DNA from: Sphingomonas sp. 1F27F7B
Lineage (GTDB): Bacteria > Pseudomonadota > Alphaproteobacteria > Sphingomonadales > Sphingomonadaceae
Direction of reading: 5' to 3'
Assembly: GCF_005503355.1 (NCBI RefSeq)
Contig: NZ_SCMK01000001.1
Span: 186,001 to 250,000, forward strand
Length of the DNA: 64,000 bases
Position numbers and translations under genes: made by a program. This document shows, piece by piece, positions 46,546-57,558 of this stretch. The notes beneath the pieces are model-generated. The model saw only the letters and a list, made by a program, of their open reading frames with translations. It was not told the origin of the DNA and searched no databases. The stretch's first letter is position 1. Each line of letters opens with the position of its first letter.

Positions 46546-48623
46546 CGCGCGATCACCCAGGTCAGCGCGGCAGTGAGGCCGATCAGCATGATGAAGGCAT
46601 AGGCGTAGACATATCCGGATTGCAGCCGGGCAGCGCCAAAGCTGCCGAGCTGGACGACCCTGGCGGCACCGTTCGGGCCGAACCGGTCGATCGTGGCTTC
46701 GTCACCCTTCTTCCAGAACAGGCGGCCGATCGCGAAGGCGGGGCGCACGAACAGGAAGTTGTAGAGCTCGTCGAAATACCATTTGTTGAGCGAGAAGAGG
46801 TACAGCGGGCGGAAGGCCTCGGCGAACTTCGCGGGGAAGCTCGGCGACACGATGTACGCGCCATAAGCGATGGCCAGGCCGCTCAGCATCGCGAAGGTCG
46901 CGCTGAGCTTCACCCACACCGGCACCTCGTGCATCGCGTGCATCAGATGCTCGTTGAAGGCGATGGCGCCGTGCCAATAGCTCTCGCCCGCGCTCGGCTC
47001 GATGAACGCGCCGTGGAAGACGAAGCCGGCAAAGATCGCGCCCAGCGTCAGCAACACCAGCGGCACCAGCATGACCCAGGGGCTCTCGTGCGGGTGATAG
47101 CCCGCCGTGCCCTCGGGCTGGTGACCGTGCAGGATCTCGTCCGCGGTCGGCGCCTGGTCGGTCACTTCGGCTTCGCTGTCGTGATGATCGTCATGGCCAT
47201 GGCCGTGATGATCGTGGACCGCGTGCTGGATATGCTCCGAGCCCGCCCAGCGCGGCTTGCCGTAGAAGGTCAGGAACACCAAGCGCCAGCTGTAGAAGCT
47301 GGTGAGCAGCGCGACGAACACGCCGACCCAGAAGGCGCTGGTCTGGCCCGCGGCCCAGCTCGCCTCGATGATCGCGTCCTTCGAATGGAAGCCGGCAAAG
47401 CCGAACGCGGTGTTGCCGAAGATGCCGGGGATGCCGACGCCGGTGATGGCGAGCGTACCGAACATCATCGTCCAGAAGGTGATCGGGATGTGCTTCCTGA
47501 GGCCGCCATAGAAGCGCATGTCCTGCTCATGGTGCATCGCATGGATCACCGAGCCGGCACCCAGGAACAGCAGTGCCTTGAAGAAGGCGTGCGTGAACAG
47601 GTGGAACATCGCCGCGCCGTACGCGCCGACGCCGGCGGCGAAGAACATGTAGCCGAGCTGCGAGCAGGTCGAATAAGCGATGACGCGCTTGATGTCGGTC
47701 TGCGTCGTGCCGACGGTGGCGGCGAAGAAGCAAGTCGCGGCGCCGACAAAGGTCACCACGCCCAGCGCGACCGCGCTCTGCTCGAACATCGGCGACATGC
47801 GGCAGACCATGAACACGCCGGCGGTCACCATGGTCGCGGCGTGGATCAGCGCCGACACCGGGGTCGGGCCTTCCATCGCGTCCGGAAGCCAGGTGTGCAG
47901 GCCCAGCTGCGCCGACTTGCCCATCGCGCCGACGAACAGCAGCAGGCAGAGCACCGTCATCGTGTCGAAGCGGTGCCCCAGGAAGCCGATGGTCGAGCCG
48001 TGCATGTTCGGCGCGGCGGCGAGGATCGTCGGGATGTCGATCGTGCCGAACACCAGGAAGGTGCCGAAGATGCCGAGCATGAAGCCGAGATCGCCCACGC
48101 GGTTGACCACAAAGGCCTTGATCGCGGCGGCGTTCGCGCTCGGCTTGCGGAACCAGAAGCCGATCAGGAGGTAGGATGCCAGGCCCACGCCTTCCCAGCC
48201 GAAGAACATCTGGACCAGGTTGTTGGCCGTCACGAGCATCAGCATCGCGAAGGTGAAGAGCGAGAGATAGGCGAAGAAGCGCGGCTGATCCGGCTCCTCC
48301 GACATATAGCCCCAGCTATAGAGGTGGACGAGCGCCGAGACGCTGGTCACCACCACGAGCATCACCGCGGTCAGGCTGTCGACGCGCAGCGCCCAGTCGA
48401 CCTGCATCGAACCGCTCAGCATCCAGGTGAACACCGGCGAGATCGTCGGCTCGGCACTGCCGCCGAGATACTGAAGGAAGATCGGCCAGGAGAGCGCGCA
48501 GGCAATGAACAGCGACCCCGTGGTGATCACCTTGGGGAACGTGCTGCCGAAGGACTTGTTGGAAAGCCCGGCCACGACTGCCGCGAGCAGCGGCAGGAAT
48601 ACGATGAAATGGATCGCCGACAT
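46542..48623 (-). CDS. nuoL: NADH-quinone oxidoreductase subunit L
   Basis: This 693-residue distal antiporter-like subunit has [18 protein letters not shown] and [27 protein letters not shown]. The C-terminal lateral helix region is present. A loop at about residues 470-490 (DNA 47179-47217) is His/Asp-rich ([13 protein letters not shown]). Its start shares one base with the nuoK stop. Confidence 0.97.
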   Translation of the reverse strand: MSAIHFIVFLPLLAAVVAGLSNKSFGSTFPKVITTGSLFIACALSWPIFLQYLGGSAEPTISPVFTWMLSGSMQVDWALRVDSLTAVMLVVVTSVSALVHLYSWGYMSEEPDQPRFFAYLSLFTFAMLMLVTANNLVQMFFGWEGVGLASYLLIGFWFRKPSANAAAIKAFVVNRVGDLGFMLGIFGTFLVFGTIDIPTILAAAPNMHGSTIGFLGHRFDTMTVLCLLLFVGAMGKSAQLGLHTWLPDAMEGPTPVSALIHAATMVTAGVFMVCRMSPMFEQSAVALGVVTFVGAATCFFAATVGTTQTDIKRVIAYSTCSQLGYMFFAAGVGAYGAAMFHLFTHAFFKALLFLGAGSVIHAMHHEQDMRFYGGLRKHIPITFWTMMFGTLAITGVGIPGIFGNTAFGFAGFHSKDAIIEASWAAGQTSAFWVGVFVALLTSFYSWRLVFLTFYGKPRWAGSEHIQHAVHDHHGHGHDDHHDSEAEVTDQAPTADEILHGHQPEGTAGYHPHESPWVMLVPLVLLTLGAIFAGFVFHGAFIEPSAGESYWHGAIAFNEHLMHAMHEVPVWVKLSATFAMLSGLAIAYGAYIVSPSFPAKFAEAFRPLYLFSLNKWYFDELYNFLFVRPAFAIGRLFWKKGDEATIDRFGPNGAARVVQLGSFGAARLQSGYVYAYAFIMLIGLTAALTWVIAR

Positions 48624-48928
48624 CAGCCCTTCATCCGATTGACGTCTTCGACCGAGATCGTGCCGCGGCCGCGGAAGTAGATAACGAGAATGGCGAGACC
48701 GATCGCGGCCTCACCGGCAGCGACGGTGAGCACGAACATCGCGAAGACCTGGCCCACCAGGTCCCCCAGCGCGTTCGAGAACGCCACGAGGTTGAGGTTC
48801 ACGGACAGCAGGATCAGCTCGATCGCCATCAGGATGACGATGAGGTTCTTGCGGTTCATGAAGATGCCGAGCACGCCCAGCGTGAACAGGATCGCGCTGA
48901 CGATGAGATAGTGCGTAAGGGTGATCAC
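48623..48928 (-). CDS. nuoK: NADH-quinone oxidoreductase subunit K
   Basis: This 101-residue subunit has three membrane helices. The conserved glutamates lie in [17 protein letters not shown] and [14 protein letters not shown]. The four-base overlap with nuoJ (ATGA) shows tight coupling. Confidence 0.97.
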   Translation of the reverse strand: MITLTHYLIVSAILFTLGVLGIFMNRKNLIVILMAIELILLSVNLNLVAFSNALGDLVGQVFAMFVLTVAAGEAAIGLAILVIYFRGRGTISVEDVNRMKG

Positions 48929-49536
48929 AGCTCGACCCCCTGCCCCACGGGATGGTTCACGTTGCGGGTCGCGTCCTTGGCGCGGCGTTGGACCTGACGG
49001 CTGATCTTCTGCGGCTTGACGTCGGTGCGCGGACGCAGCGTCAGCACGATCGCGCCGATCATCGCGACGAGCAGCACCAGGCCGGCGCCTTCGAACACGA
49101 ACAGGTAGCGGGAATAGAGGAGCTGGCCGATCGCCTCGATGTTGGGCACCTTGGCATCGACCGGCGCGACGCGGCGGCCGAGCTGGAGCGCACCGGCGCT
49201 ATAGGCGCCCACCGCGATCAGGATCTCGGCGACCAGCGCGACGGCAAGCGCCACGCCCACCGCGGCATAGCGCATCACCCCGGCGCGCAGCTCCGCGAAG
49301 TCGATGTTGAGCATCATCACCACGAAGAGGAACAGCACGGCGACCGCGCCGACATAGACGATGACGAGCAGCATCGCGATGAACTCGGCATTGGCGAGCA
49401 CCATCAGGCCGGCGGCGTTGAAGAACGCCAGGATGAGCCACAGGACGGAATGGACCGGGTTGCGCGACAGGATCGTCATGGCGCCGGAGGCGCACACAAC
49501 GAATGCGAACAGGTAAAAGGCGAGAAGCTGGATCAC
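48925..49536 (-). CDS. nuoJ: NADH-quinone oxidoreductase subunit J
   Basis: This 203-residue subunit has five membrane helices. [19 protein letters not shown] and [19 protein letters not shown] are the family signatures, the latter holding the helix that changes shape in turnover. The C-terminal basic tail (~residues 172-203) is soluble. It starts 33 bases after nuoI, the largest gap inside the nuo series. Confidence 0.97.
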   Translation of the reverse strand: MIQLLAFYLFAFVVCASGAMTILSRNPVHSVLWLILAFFNAAGLMVLANAEFIAMLLVIVYVGAVAVLFLFVVMMLNIDFAELRAGVMRYAAVGVALAVALVAEILIAVGAYSAGALQLGRRVAPVDAKVPNIEAIGQLLYSRYLFVFEGAGLVLLVAMIGAIVLTLRPRTDVKPQKISRQVQRRAKDATRNVNHPVGQGVEL

Positions 49537-49569
49537 GGAATCGGATGGCCCCTGTAGATTGGCGTGCGC

Positions 49570-50058
49570 TTAACGGTACGGTGCATCGGCGGCAAGGTTC
49601 GCGGCGATGGCGCGCTCCCAGCGGTCGCCATTCTCGAGCAGCTTCTCCTTCTGGTAGATCAGCTCCTCGCGGCTTTCGGTGGCGAACTCGAAGTTCGGGC
49701 CCTCGACGATCGCATCGACCGGGCAGGCTTCCTGGCACAGGCCGCAATAGATGCACTTGGTCATGTCGATGTCGTAGCGCGTGGTGCGGCGGCTGCCGTC
49801 CTCGCGCGGCTCGGCCTCGATCGTGATCGCCAGCGCCGGGCACACCGCCTCGCACAGCTTGCACGCGATGCAGCGCTCCTCGCCATTGGGATAGCGGCGC
49901 AGAGCGTGCTCGCCGCGGAAGCGGGGCGAGATCGGGTTCTTCTCGTACGGATAGTTGATCGTCGCCTTGGGCTTGAAGAAATACTTCAAGGTCAGGGCGT
50001 GCGCCTTGACGAACTCCCAGAGAGTCCAGGTGCGGATGAAATGGGCGACGTTCATCAT
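49570..50058 (-). CDS. nuoI: NADH-quinone oxidoreductase subunit I
   Basis: This 162-residue subunit carries clusters N6a and N6b in two ferredoxin motifs, [12 protein letters not shown] and [16 protein letters not shown]. The start at 50058 (or the next codon, 50055) overlaps the stop of the 144-residue gene upstream. The frame is open further upstream but not conserved. Confidence 0.97.
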   Translation of the reverse strand: MMNVAHFIRTWTLWEFVKAHALTLKYFFKPKATINYPYEKNPISPRFRGEHALRRYPNGEERCIACKLCEAVCPALAITIEAEPREDGSRRTTRYDIDMTKCIYCGLCQEACPVDAIVEGPNFEFATESREELIYQKEKLLENGDRWERAIAANLAADAPYR

Positions 50059-50489
50059 TTGGTATCCAAATGTTTGGCGTAGCAAATCGCTAGACCGTAA
50101 AGGCTGTTCAATTCGCCCGGCCACTCGTTGGGCGGCCGGGATTCCAGCCTGAATTCTATCCGGGTGACGGTGGTGGATCGGGATAAGGGAGATGTCTCGA
50201 AATTGAGCCATTGCTTTCCAGTGGCCACACCGCCCTCGAAGGAGGAATAGTCCGCATAGATGCGCAGCGGGATCGCCGCATCTCCCAACGGCAACCTTCG
50301 GTCTTTCGACCGAAATCGGATCGCACGGGCCGCATGATCGAAATCGGCTGTCAAGGCGACCGTCGCGCCATCGCGAAGCAAGACCTTGCAATCGAGATTC
50401 GACACGCCGCTCGTCATCGGCATCGCGGGTACCGCGAGGGGAGAATCCTGCGGTTTCTCCTGCATCAGAAGCGCGGCGAGCATCAGCAT
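50055..50489 (-). CDS. Hypothetical protein inserted between nuoH and nuoI
   Basis: This 144-residue protein starts with a short hydrophobic stretch (MLMLAALLM), possibly a weak export signal. A beta-rich region follows ([50 protein letters not shown]). Two cysteines lie in NLDCK and AICYAK. It begins one base after the nuoH stop, and its own stop overlaps the nuoI start. I do not recognise the family. It is not a known complex I subunit. Confidence 0.65.
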   Translation of the reverse strand: MLMLAALLMQEKPQDSPLAVPAMPMTSGVSNLDCKVLLRDGATVALTADFDHAARAIRFRSKDRRLPLGDAAIPLRIYADYSSFEGGVATGKQWLNFETSPLSRSTTVTRIEFRLESRPPNEWPGELNSLYGLAICYAKHLDTK

Positions 50490-50490
50490 C

Positions 50491-51540
50491 TCAGAGTCCC
50501 ACTCGCATCAGCATCAGATACCCGGAGACCAGGAACACGAAGAGAAGCGACAGCGGCAGGAAGATCTTCCAGCCCAGGCGCATCAGCTGGTCGTAGCGGT
50601 ACCTGGGCACCGTGGCCTTCACCCAGCTGAAGCAGAAGAAGAAGAAGCACATCTTGGCGAGCAGCCAGATGATGCCCGGCACGTAATAGAGGACCGGAAT
50701 GTCCAGCGGCGGCAGGTAGCCGCCCCAGAACAGGGTGGCGTTCAGCGCGCACATCAGGATGACGTTGGCATATTCGCCCAGCCAGTAGAGCGCGAAGGCC
50801 ATCGACGAATATTCGGTCTGATAGCCCGCGACGAGCTCGCTCTCGGCCTCGGTCAGGTCGAACGGCGCGCGCTGCGTCTCGGCCAGCGACGAGATGAAGA
50901 ACACCACCGCCATCGGGAAGAGCAGCGGATTGGCGAAATAGCCGTTGACCCAGCCGAAGATCGCCGCCCCCTTCTGCGCCTCGACGATGCCGCCGACATT
51001 GAAGGTGCCGGCCCAAAGCACGACCGAGATCAGCACGAAGCCGATCGAGACTTCATAGCTCACCATCTGCGCCGCGGCGCGGATTGCCGAGTAGAACGGG
51101 TATTTCGAGTTCGAGGCCCAGCCCGCCAGGATGATGCCGTAGACGCCGAGCGACGAGGCCGCGAGCACGTAGAGCAGGCCGACATTGATGTTCGACAGCA
51201 CCACGCCCGCCTGGAACGGCACCACCGCCCATACGATCAGCGCCACCGTGAAGGTGATGATCGGCGCGAGCAGGAACAACGTCTTGTTGGCGCCCGACGG
51301 GATGATCGTTTCCTGCAGGAAGACCTTCAGGCCGTCGGCGAACGACTGGAGCAGGCCGAGCGGGCCGACCACGTTCGGGCCACGGCGCAGCGCCATCGCC
51401 GCCCAGATCTTGCGGTCGACATAGATGATCATCGCCACGGCGAGCATCAGCGGCAGCGCGATGACCAGGATGCCGACGATCGTCGCGACGAACCACGCCC
51501 ATTCGAAAGGCAGGCCGAGCCATTGGAAAATCGGAGTCAT
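50491..51540 (-). CDS. nuoH: NADH-quinone oxidoreductase subunit H
   Basis: This 349-residue membrane subunit forms much of the quinone-entry chamber. Signatures include [21 protein letters not shown] and [24 protein letters not shown]. The ATG overlaps the nuoG stop (ATGA). Confidence 0.97.
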   Translation of the reverse strand: MTPIFQWLGLPFEWAWFVATIVGILVIALPLMLAVAMIIYVDRKIWAAMALRRGPNVVGPLGLLQSFADGLKVFLQETIIPSGANKTLFLLAPIITFTVALIVWAVVPFQAGVVLSNINVGLLYVLAASSLGVYGIILAGWASNSKYPFYSAIRAAAQMVSYEVSIGFVLISVVLWAGTFNVGGIVEAQKGAAIFGWVNGYFANPLLFPMAVVFFISSLAETQRAPFDLTEAESELVAGYQTEYSSMAFALYWLGEYANVILMCALNATLFWGGYLPPLDIPVLYYVPGIIWLLAKMCFFFFCFSWVKATVPRYRYDQLMRLGWKIFLPLSLLFVFLVSGYLMLMRVGL

Positions 51541-53555
51541 TCTGCGGCCTCTGCGAAGTCTTCGCCGTGGATCAGTTCGGCCGAGCAGCGCTGCATCGTC
51601 GGCGACGCACGGCAGATGGCGTTGGTGAGATAGAAATCGGCGATCGGATAGCGAAGCTCGCCCTTGGCCTTGGCAGCCAGCTTGGGCGGCGAGAAATCAT
51701 AGCCGGCCAGGCCTTCGCGGCCCAGCGCCGGCACGTCGCCCGCCATCTCGGCGCGCAGTTGCTCGAAATTGTCGAACGGCAGCGTGTGACCGAGCCGATC
51801 AGAGAGCGCGCGCAGGATCGTCCAGTCCTCGCGGGCATCGCCGGGAGCGAACACTGCGCGATCGGCGCGCTGCACACGGCCTTCCAGGTTCACATAGGTG
51901 CCCGGCTTCTCGGCATAGGTCGCGCCCGGCAGGATCACGTCCGCATGATGCGCGCCCTGGTCGCCATGGTGGCCGATATAGACCTTGAAGCTGTTCGCGA
52001 AGGCGGAGAAGTCCACTTCGTCGGCACCGAGGAAGAAGGTGAGCTTCGGAGCAGCGGCGACGATGTCAGCGATGCCGCCCTTGCGGGCATAGCCCAGCAT
52101 CAGCCCGCCCATACGCGCCGCGGCGGTGTGGACGACGTTGAAGCCGTTCCAGGCGCTTTCAGTTTCAGTGGCGGGGCGCTGGAAAGCCGAAGCCATGGCA
52201 AGCGTGGCGCCCTGCCCTTCCTTGAGCGCGCCCGGACCGACGATCAGTACCGGCTTCTTCGCCGCGTCGATCGCCTCGGCCGCGCCGTCCGGCAGCTTGC
52301 CCAGGATCGACAGGTCGTTGCCCAGCCACTCGACCTTGTAGGTCAGGTCGGTCTCGGGACCGATCGCGAAGACCTTGGCGCCCTTCTTGATCGCCTTGCG
52401 CACGCGGGTGTTGATCAGCGGCGCCTCGAAGCGGAGATTGCTGCCCACCAGCAGGATCGCATCGGCATCCTCGACGCCGGCGATCCTGGTGTTGAACGCC
52501 ACCGAGCCGAGGTTCGACACGTCATAGGCCAGGCCGGTCTGGCGGCCTTCGAGCAGGTCGGAGCCCAGCGCCTTCACCAGCGCCTTGGCCGCGTACATGG
52601 TCTCGCAATCGACCAAGTCGCCGGCGATCGCCGCGACGCTCGATCCGGCCCCCTTGGCCGCGGTCGCGATCGCGTCGAACGCCTCGTCCCAGCTTGCTTC
52701 GACCAGCTTGCCGTCCTTGCGGACATAGGGCTTGTCGAGACGGCGGCGAACCAGCGCGTCGACATGGTAGCGGGTCTTGTCGTGCGCCCACTCCTCGTTC
52801 ACGTCCTCGTTGATGCGCGGCAGCACGCGCATCACCTGGCGGCCGCGGCTGTCGAGGCGGATATTGGTGCCGACCGCATCCATTACGTCGATCGACAGGT
52901 TCTTCTTGAGCTCCCACGAACGATATTCGAAGGCCACCGGCTTGTGCGTGAGCGCGCCCACCGGGCAAAGGTCGACGGCGTTGCCCGAAAGCTCGCTCTT
53001 GAAAGCCTTTTCCAGATAGGTCGTGATCTGCATGTTCTCGCCGCGATAGATCGCGCCGATATCTTCCACGCCCGCCACTTCCTCGCCGAAACGGACGCAG
53101 CGGGTGCATTGGATGCAGCGGGTCATGATCGTCTTGATGATCGGACCCATATATTTCTCGGTCACCGCGCGCTTGTTCTCGGTGTAGCGCGAATGGCCGC
53201 GACCATAAGCGACCGACTGGTCCTGCAGGTCGCATTCGCCGCCCTGATCGCAGATCGGGCAGTCGAGCGGATGGTTGATCAGCAGGAACTCCATCACGCC
53301 TTCGCGCGCGGCCTTCACCATCGGCGAATCCGTGCGGATCTCCTGGTTGTCGGCAGCGGGCAGCGCGCACGAAGCCTGGGGCTTGGGCGGCCCGGGCTTC
53401 ACTTCGACCAGGCACATGCGGCAATTGCCGGCGATCGACAGCCGCTCGTGATAGCAGAAGCGCGGGATCTCCTTGCCCGCGGCCTCGCAGGCCTGGAGCA
53501 CGGTGGCGCCCGCGGGCACCTCCACTTCGATTCCGTCGACGGTTAGCTTCGGCAT
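51537..53555 (-). CDS. nuoG: NADH-quinone oxidoreductase subunit G
   Basis: This 672-residue peripheral-arm subunit binds a [2Fe-2S] cluster ([15 protein letters not shown]), cluster N3 ([18 protein letters not shown]) and N4 ([15 protein letters not shown]). A molybdopterin-oxidoreductase-like domain without molybdenum follows. I start it at 53555 ([14 protein letters not shown]), one base after the upstream gene's stop. Confidence 0.97.
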   Translation of the reverse strand: MPKLTVDGIEVEVPAGATVLQACEAAGKEIPRFCYHERLSIAGNCRMCLVEVKPGPPKPQASCALPAADNQEIRTDSPMVKAAREGVMEFLLINHPLDCPICDQGGECDLQDQSVAYGRGHSRYTENKRAVTEKYMGPIIKTIMTRCIQCTRCVRFGEEVAGVEDIGAIYRGENMQITTYLEKAFKSELSGNAVDLCPVGALTHKPVAFEYRSWELKKNLSIDVMDAVGTNIRLDSRGRQVMRVLPRINEDVNEEWAHDKTRYHVDALVRRRLDKPYVRKDGKLVEASWDEAFDAIATAAKGAGSSVAAIAGDLVDCETMYAAKALVKALGSDLLEGRQTGLAYDVSNLGSVAFNTRIAGVEDADAILLVGSNLRFEAPLINTRVRKAIKKGAKVFAIGPETDLTYKVEWLGNDLSILGKLPDGAAEAIDAAKKPVLIVGPGALKEGQGATLAMASAFQRPATETESAWNGFNVVHTAAARMGGLMLGYARKGGIADIVAAAPKLTFFLGADEVDFSAFANSFKVYIGHHGDQGAHHADVILPGATYAEKPGTYVNLEGRVQRADRAVFAPGDAREDWTILRALSDRLGHTLPFDNFEQLRAEMAGDVPALGREGLAGYDFSPPKLAAKAKGELRYPIADFYLTNAICRASPTMQRCSAELIHGEDFAEAAE

Positions 53556-53556
53556 T

Positions 53557-54219
53557 CTAGTTCGTTCCCCGCGCGGCGGAACCGCGCATCTTGTAAAGTC
53601 CCTCGGCAAGCACGCCGTGGATCTCGGCGCCGCTCAGATTGAGCTTCTTCTTGCCCGCACAGGCATTGATCGCCGGCACGATCCGCTTGAAGGCCGCAGC
53701 CTCGGCGGGCGAGCGCCGCGCGCTGCGAACAAAGGCGTCGCTGGCCACCGGATCGCGCCCCGCCACGCATGCGCCGAGCGCTCTGCTGCCGTCCGCGCCG
53801 CTCGCCATCGCATTCGCCGCCACCGCCGCCGGCACCCTAGGATCGGCAAGATAGAGCTGCTCGATCAACGACCAGCGCAGGAAGCGCCCGCCGGCACTGA
53901 TCTCTTCCCCACGCGCACCGCAATTCGCCTCGGCGAACAGGCTCGACACAGCAGGAGTAGGACGTTCCCCCAGGAAACCCAGCTCGACGATCTTGCCCGC
54001 TTCGCGCGGTTCCTTCTTCACCGCGCATACGGCAAGCGCGTGCAACCGCGCTTCCCCCGCCGTGCTGACGGCCCAGTCGGCGTCCTCCTCCGGCCGATCG
54101 AGGCGCACATCGCCCTCGGCGGCCATCTTGCCCATGTCCGCACCCCAGGGCGTCTGGGCGTGCGCACTCGCGCCCGCAAAGACGCAAAGGGCCGCAGCCA
54201 GGGCGAAGCGACGCATCAT
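53557..54219 (-). CDS. Secreted four-cysteine protein, paralogue 2, inserted between nuoF and nuoG
   Basis: This 220-residue protein has a signal peptide ([22 protein letters not shown]) and four cysteines in the mature part (VCAVKK, NCGAR, ACVAG, ACAGK). It aligns with the gene just upstream over most of its length (DPVASDAFVR against [18 protein letters not shown] against GVAEGLW). It starts at 54219, overlapping the stop of that gene, and ends one base before nuoG. The family is unknown. It would be periplasmic, so it is unlikely to be part of the cytoplasmic arm encoded around it. Confidence 0.72.
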   Translation of the reverse strand: MMRRFALAAALCVFAGASAHAQTPWGADMGKMAAEGDVRLDRPEEDADWAVSTAGEARLHALAVCAVKKEPREAGKIVELGFLGERPTPAVSSLFAEANCGARGEEISAGGRFLRWSLIEQLYLADPRVPAAVAANAMASGADGSRALGACVAGRDPVASDAFVRSARRSPAEAAAFKRIVPAINACAGKKKLNLSGAEIHGVLAEGLYKMRGSAARGTN

Positions 54220-54878
54220 TGCGCGGGCGTGCCCTTGCGATAGGCCCACAGGCCCTCGGCCACACCGGCACGAAGCTGTGCCTTGCTGAAACCGATCTTC
54301 GCGCCGTTCGGCGTGCAGCGCCCGACCGCTGCCACCACTGCCGGGAACGCGGCACGCTCCTCGGCCGAGTCCTCGGCCGCGCGGACCAGCGCATCGGCCG
54401 CAACCGGATTGCGCGTCACGGCGCAGCTGGCGAGGTCGTACTGGACCAGGCTCGGATCGCCGCTGCCCTGGAAGGGCGCCGGCTCACTGGCCAGCGCCGC
54501 CGGGGCGGCCACATAGGTCTCGGTATAGAGCTGCCGGGCGATCGCGCCGCGAACGATCTCCTCGCTGCCATCGCGGCCGATCTTCGCGCCGCAATCGGTC
54601 TTCTTGTCAGCCAGTTTCTTTGCGGCGTTCTTCGATTCCCCGCTGCCGATCTTCGCGGCGAGCAGCGCGGTGGCACCGGCGCGATCGCCATCCACCGCGC
54701 ATTTGCCGAACGCCGCCGGCCCTTCGCCGGCGGGAGTGCCGCGGCGCGCGGCGACCACATCATTGCCGAAGCCGCTCGGCGCAATGTCTTCCTGCGAACC
54801 CCGCGACTGCGCGGCGGCGGTGCCGGCGCCGCAGACAAAAGCGGCCGACGCCGCAAGCACCATCAGAGCCTTGTTCAT
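54216..54878 (-). CDS. Secreted four-cysteine protein, paralogue 1, inserted between nuoF and nuoG
   Basis: This 220-residue protein has a signal peptide ([23 protein letters not shown]) and four mature cysteines (KCAVDG, DCGAK, SCAVTR, RCTPNG), matching those of the following gene. Its ATG overlaps the nuoF stop (ATGA), and its stop overlaps the next ATG. The two genes are a tandem duplication. I do not recognise the family; disulfide-bonded periplasmic function is inference. Confidence 0.72.
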   Translation of the reverse strand: MNKALMVLAASAAFVCGAGTAAAQSRGSQEDIAPSGFGNDVVAARRGTPAGEGPAAFGKCAVDGDRAGATALLAAKIGSGESKNAAKKLADKKTDCGAKIGRDGSEEIVRGAIARQLYTETYVAAPAALASEPAPFQGSGDPSLVQYDLASCAVTRNPVAADALVRAAEDSAEERAAFPAVVAAVGRCTPNGAKIGFSKAQLRAGVAEGLWAYRKGTPAQ

Positions 54879-56173
54879 TCCGCAGCCTCCTGCATGCCGT
54901 TCGCGGCCTGGCGTTCGTTGATCCGGCGCTCGAGCTCCGGACGGAAATGACGGATCAGGCCCTGGATCGGCCACGCGGCGGCATCGCCGAGCGCGCAGAT
55001 CGTGTGGCCTTCCACCTGCTTGGTAACCTGCTGGAGCGTGTCGATCTCGCTGATGTCGGCGTCGCCGGTGCGCAGCCGCTCCATCACGCGCCACATCCAG
55101 CCCGTGCCTTCGCGGCACGGCGTGCACTGGCCGCAGCTCTCATGCTTGTAGAAATAGCTGAGGCGCGAGATCGCGCGGACGACGTCGGTCGACTTATCCA
55201 TCACGATCACGGCGGCGGTGCCCAGGCCCGAACCAAGGGCACGCAGGCCGTCGAAGTCCATCGGGCAGTCCATGATCTGGGCCGCCGGGACCAACGGCAC
55301 AGAGGAGCCGCCAGGGATCACCGCGAGCAGATTGTCCCACCCGCCGCGAATGCCGCCGCAATGCTTCTCGATCAGCTCGCGGAACGGGATCGACATCGCC
55401 TCCTCGACCACGCACGGCTTGTTCACATGGCCGGAGATCTGGAAGAGCTTCGTGCCCTTATTGTTCTCGTTGCCGAAGCTGGCGAACCATTCCGGTCCGC
55501 GTCGCAGGATCGTCGGCACGACTGCGATCGATTCGACATTGTTCACCGTGGTCGGGCAGCCATAGAGGCCCGCGCCCGCCGGGAAGGGCGGCTTCAGGCG
55601 CGGCTGGCCCTTCTTGCCCTCGAGGCTCTCGAGCATCGCGGTCTCTTCGCCGCAGATATAGGCCCCGGCGCCGCGATGCACGAACACGTCGAAGTCGTAA
55701 CCCGACTTGCAGGCATTCTTGCCGAGCAGGCCGGCGTCATACGCCTCCTTCACCGCCGCGAAGAGCGTCTCGGCCTCGCGGATATACTCACCGCGGATGT
55801 AGATATACGCCGCGCGCGCGCGCATTGCGAAGCCGGCAACCAGCGCGCCTTCGATCAGCTTGTGCGGATCGTGGCGGATGATCTCGCGGTCCTTGCACGA
55901 GCCCGGCTCGGACTCGTCGGCGTTGATCACCAGGAAATTGGGACGGTCCGGCCGCGGTTCCTTGGGCATGAAGCTCCACTTCATGCCAGTCGGGAAGCCG
56001 GCGCCGCCGCGGCCGCGCAGGCCCGACGCCTTGATCCTGTCGATGATGGCGTCCTGTCCGATCGCCATCAGATCCTTGGTCTTGTCCCAATCGCCGCGCT
56101 TCTGGGCAGCCGGCAAGTTCCACGGCTGGAAGCCGTAGACATTGGTGAAGATGCGGTCCTTATCCGCGAGCAT
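54875..56173 (-). CDS. nuoF: NADH-quinone oxidoreductase subunit F
   Basis: This 432-residue subunit holds the NADH site, FMN and cluster N3-type [4Fe-4S]. Motifs are [48 protein letters not shown] and the cluster motif [10 protein letters not shown]. Its ATG directly follows the TAA of the small membrane gene upstream. Confidence 0.97.
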   Translation of the reverse strand: MLADKDRIFTNVYGFQPWNLPAAQKRGDWDKTKDLMAIGQDAIIDRIKASGLRGRGGAGFPTGMKWSFMPKEPRPDRPNFLVINADESEPGSCKDREIIRHDPHKLIEGALVAGFAMRARAAYIYIRGEYIREAETLFAAVKEAYDAGLLGKNACKSGYDFDVFVHRGAGAYICGEETAMLESLEGKKGQPRLKPPFPAGAGLYGCPTTVNNVESIAVVPTILRRGPEWFASFGNENNKGTKLFQISGHVNKPCVVEEAMSIPFRELIEKHCGGIRGGWDNLLAVIPGGSSVPLVPAAQIMDCPMDFDGLRALGSGLGTAAVIVMDKSTDVVRAISRLSYFYKHESCGQCTPCREGTGWMWRVMERLRTGDADISEIDTLQQVTKQVEGHTICALGDAAAWPIQGLIRHFRPELERRINERQAANGMQEAAE

Positions 56174-56347
56174 TTATCGGCCCTTCCCCACCATGTTCTG
56201 AATGAAAATGTACGCGAGCACTGCAAGCCCGAGCACGATTGCGATGCCGACCAGCTTGAAGGCGATCTTCAGCGCCCAGCCGAGCACGACGATGCCGCCG
56301 ATGATCGCGAGGATGACGAAGACGAGGTTCTTGGTCTCGGGCTTCAT
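56174..56347 (-). CDS. Small two-helix membrane protein between nuoE and nuoF
   Basis: This 57-residue protein is almost entirely two membrane helices (NLVFVILAIIGGIVVLGWAL and LVGIAIVLGLAVLAYIFI) joined by a short basic turn. The ATG at 56347 overlaps the nuoE stop (TGATG), with GGGGGGA seven bases upstream; an in-frame ATG at 56353 is too close to that site. Its stop abuts nuoF. Family unknown. Confidence 0.62.
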   Translation of the reverse strand: MKPETKNLVFVILAIIGGIVVLGWALKIAFKLVGIAIVLGLAVLAYIFIQNMVGKGR

Positions 56348-57015
56348 CACCATTCCCCCCGATAATCGTGGTTCCCGGTCTCCATCGCCGCCAGGTTGGT
56401 CGGCTCGCCGAGCGGTTCCACGGTGTGGCGGCCAGGCTCCTGCGTACCGGTCTTGGGGCTCTCGCCCCGCGCCAGCGCGTCGAGGATCGCCAGCGTGCGA
56501 TCGTAGTCGAGATCCTCGTAATTGTCGTCGTTGATCTGGACCATCGGCGCCGAGGAGCAATTGCCCATGCACTCGACCTCGGTGAGCGTGAACAGGCCGT
56601 CCGCGGTGGTGTGGCCCTTCTTCATGCCGCGCGCCTTGCAGGCGGCCATCACGTCGTCCGAGCCGCGCAGCATGCACGGCGTCGTGCCGCAGACCTGCAC
56701 ATGGTAGCGGCCGACCGGCACCAGGTTGAACATGGTGTAGAAGGTCGCGACCTCGAAGATGCGGATATAGGGCACGCCGAGTTCACGCGCGACGAACTCG
56801 ATCACCGGGATCGGCAGCCAGCCCTGGGTGTTGGTCTCCGCACCCACCTGGCGCTGGGCCAGGTCGAGATAGGGGATGCTGCACGAGAGCTGCCGGCCCG
56901 CCGGGTAGCGGCCCATGATTTCCTGTGCCTTGACGGCATTCTCCGGCGTCCACTGGAAATTGCTCCAGCGCGCGCGGACCTCCGCTTCATCGGGGAGTTG
57001 GGGTGCGTCAGCCAT
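56347..57015 (-). CDS. nuoE: NADH-quinone oxidoreductase subunit E
   Basis: This 222-residue thioredoxin-fold subunit binds the [2Fe-2S] cluster N1a through CGTTPCMLRG and CMGNCSSAP. The C-terminal ~45 residues extend past the fold, as is common in alphaproteobacteria. Its ATG lies eight bases inside the upstream 71-residue gene. Confidence 0.96.
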   Translation of the reverse strand: MADAPQLPDEAEVRARWSNFQWTPENAVKAQEIMGRYPAGRQLSCSIPYLDLAQRQVGAETNTQGWLPIPVIEFVARELGVPYIRIFEVATFYTMFNLVPVGRYHVQVCGTTPCMLRGSDDVMAACKARGMKKGHTTADGLFTLTEVECMGNCSSAPMVQINDDNYEDLDYDRTLAILDALARGESPKTGTQEPGRHTVEPLGEPTNLAAMETGNHDYRGEW

Positions 57016-57223
57016 TCTTCTTCTCGTTCTCGCAGGCGCTGCGACGGCGGCGGCTCGCGATGAAAATCGGGATCAGCGCCGTGTAGACCGGGATCAGCGC
57101 CACGAAGGCGTTGTTGTTGTGATGCGCGCCATTGCCCGAGACCCGGAACATCAGCACCAGGATCAGGCCGGCGGCCATCGCCGTGAAGGCGATCGCGAGC
57201 AGCATGAGCGTGCGGCGGTTCAT
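57008..57223 (-). CDS. Small two-helix membrane protein between the SnoaL-like gene and nuoE
   Basis: This 71-residue protein has two membrane segments (~residues 5-26 and 39-57) and a basic C-terminus (SRRRRSACENEKKNG). Its ATG overlaps the stop of the SnoaL-like gene, and its own end overlaps nuoE by eight bases. The precise fit supports a real gene. No family recognised. Confidence 0.6.
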   Translation of the reverse strand: MNRRTLMLLAIAFTAMAAGLILVLMFRVSGNGAHHNNNAFVALIPVYTALIPIFIASRRRRSACENEKKNG

Positions 57224-57558
57224 CGGATGAACTCCACCCGATCGACCAGCCCGTCCGCGAAGGAATAGACCGACATCACTTCGAAAGGCTCGGCCTCGGG
57301 CGAGCGGGCCACCTTCTCGTGGAGCACCACGGTGTCGCCCAGCGCATAGCTGCCCAGGATATCGGCGCGGTTCTGCGGGAATTCGGCGAACATCGCCTTC
57401 AGGCCCGCGCGCACGCCTTCCCTGCCCTCGCGCAGCACCGCGCCGCGATAGCCCGCCTCGCAGGCGCCGTCGGTCATCAGCGCCACATAGGCGTCGGCAT
57501 CCTGCGCGTTGTAATGCGCGATCATCTCGTGCGCGATCGCGATGCGATCCGCGCTCAC
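57220..57558 (-). CDS. SnoaL/NTF2-like fold protein inserted after nuoD
   Basis: This 112-residue protein looks like an NTF2-like barrel: [21 protein letters not shown], then [18 protein letters not shown] and DTVVLHEKV, ending [11 protein letters not shown]. The start is GTG at 57558, overlapping the nuoD stop (GTGA). Members bind or transform small molecules; nothing here defines the ligand. Confidence 0.75.
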   Translation of the reverse strand: MSADRIAIAHEMIAHYNAQDADAYVALMTDGACEAGYRGAVLREGREGVRAGLKAMFAEFPQNRADILGSYALGDTVVLHEKVARSPEAEPFEVMSVYSFADGLVDRVEFIR

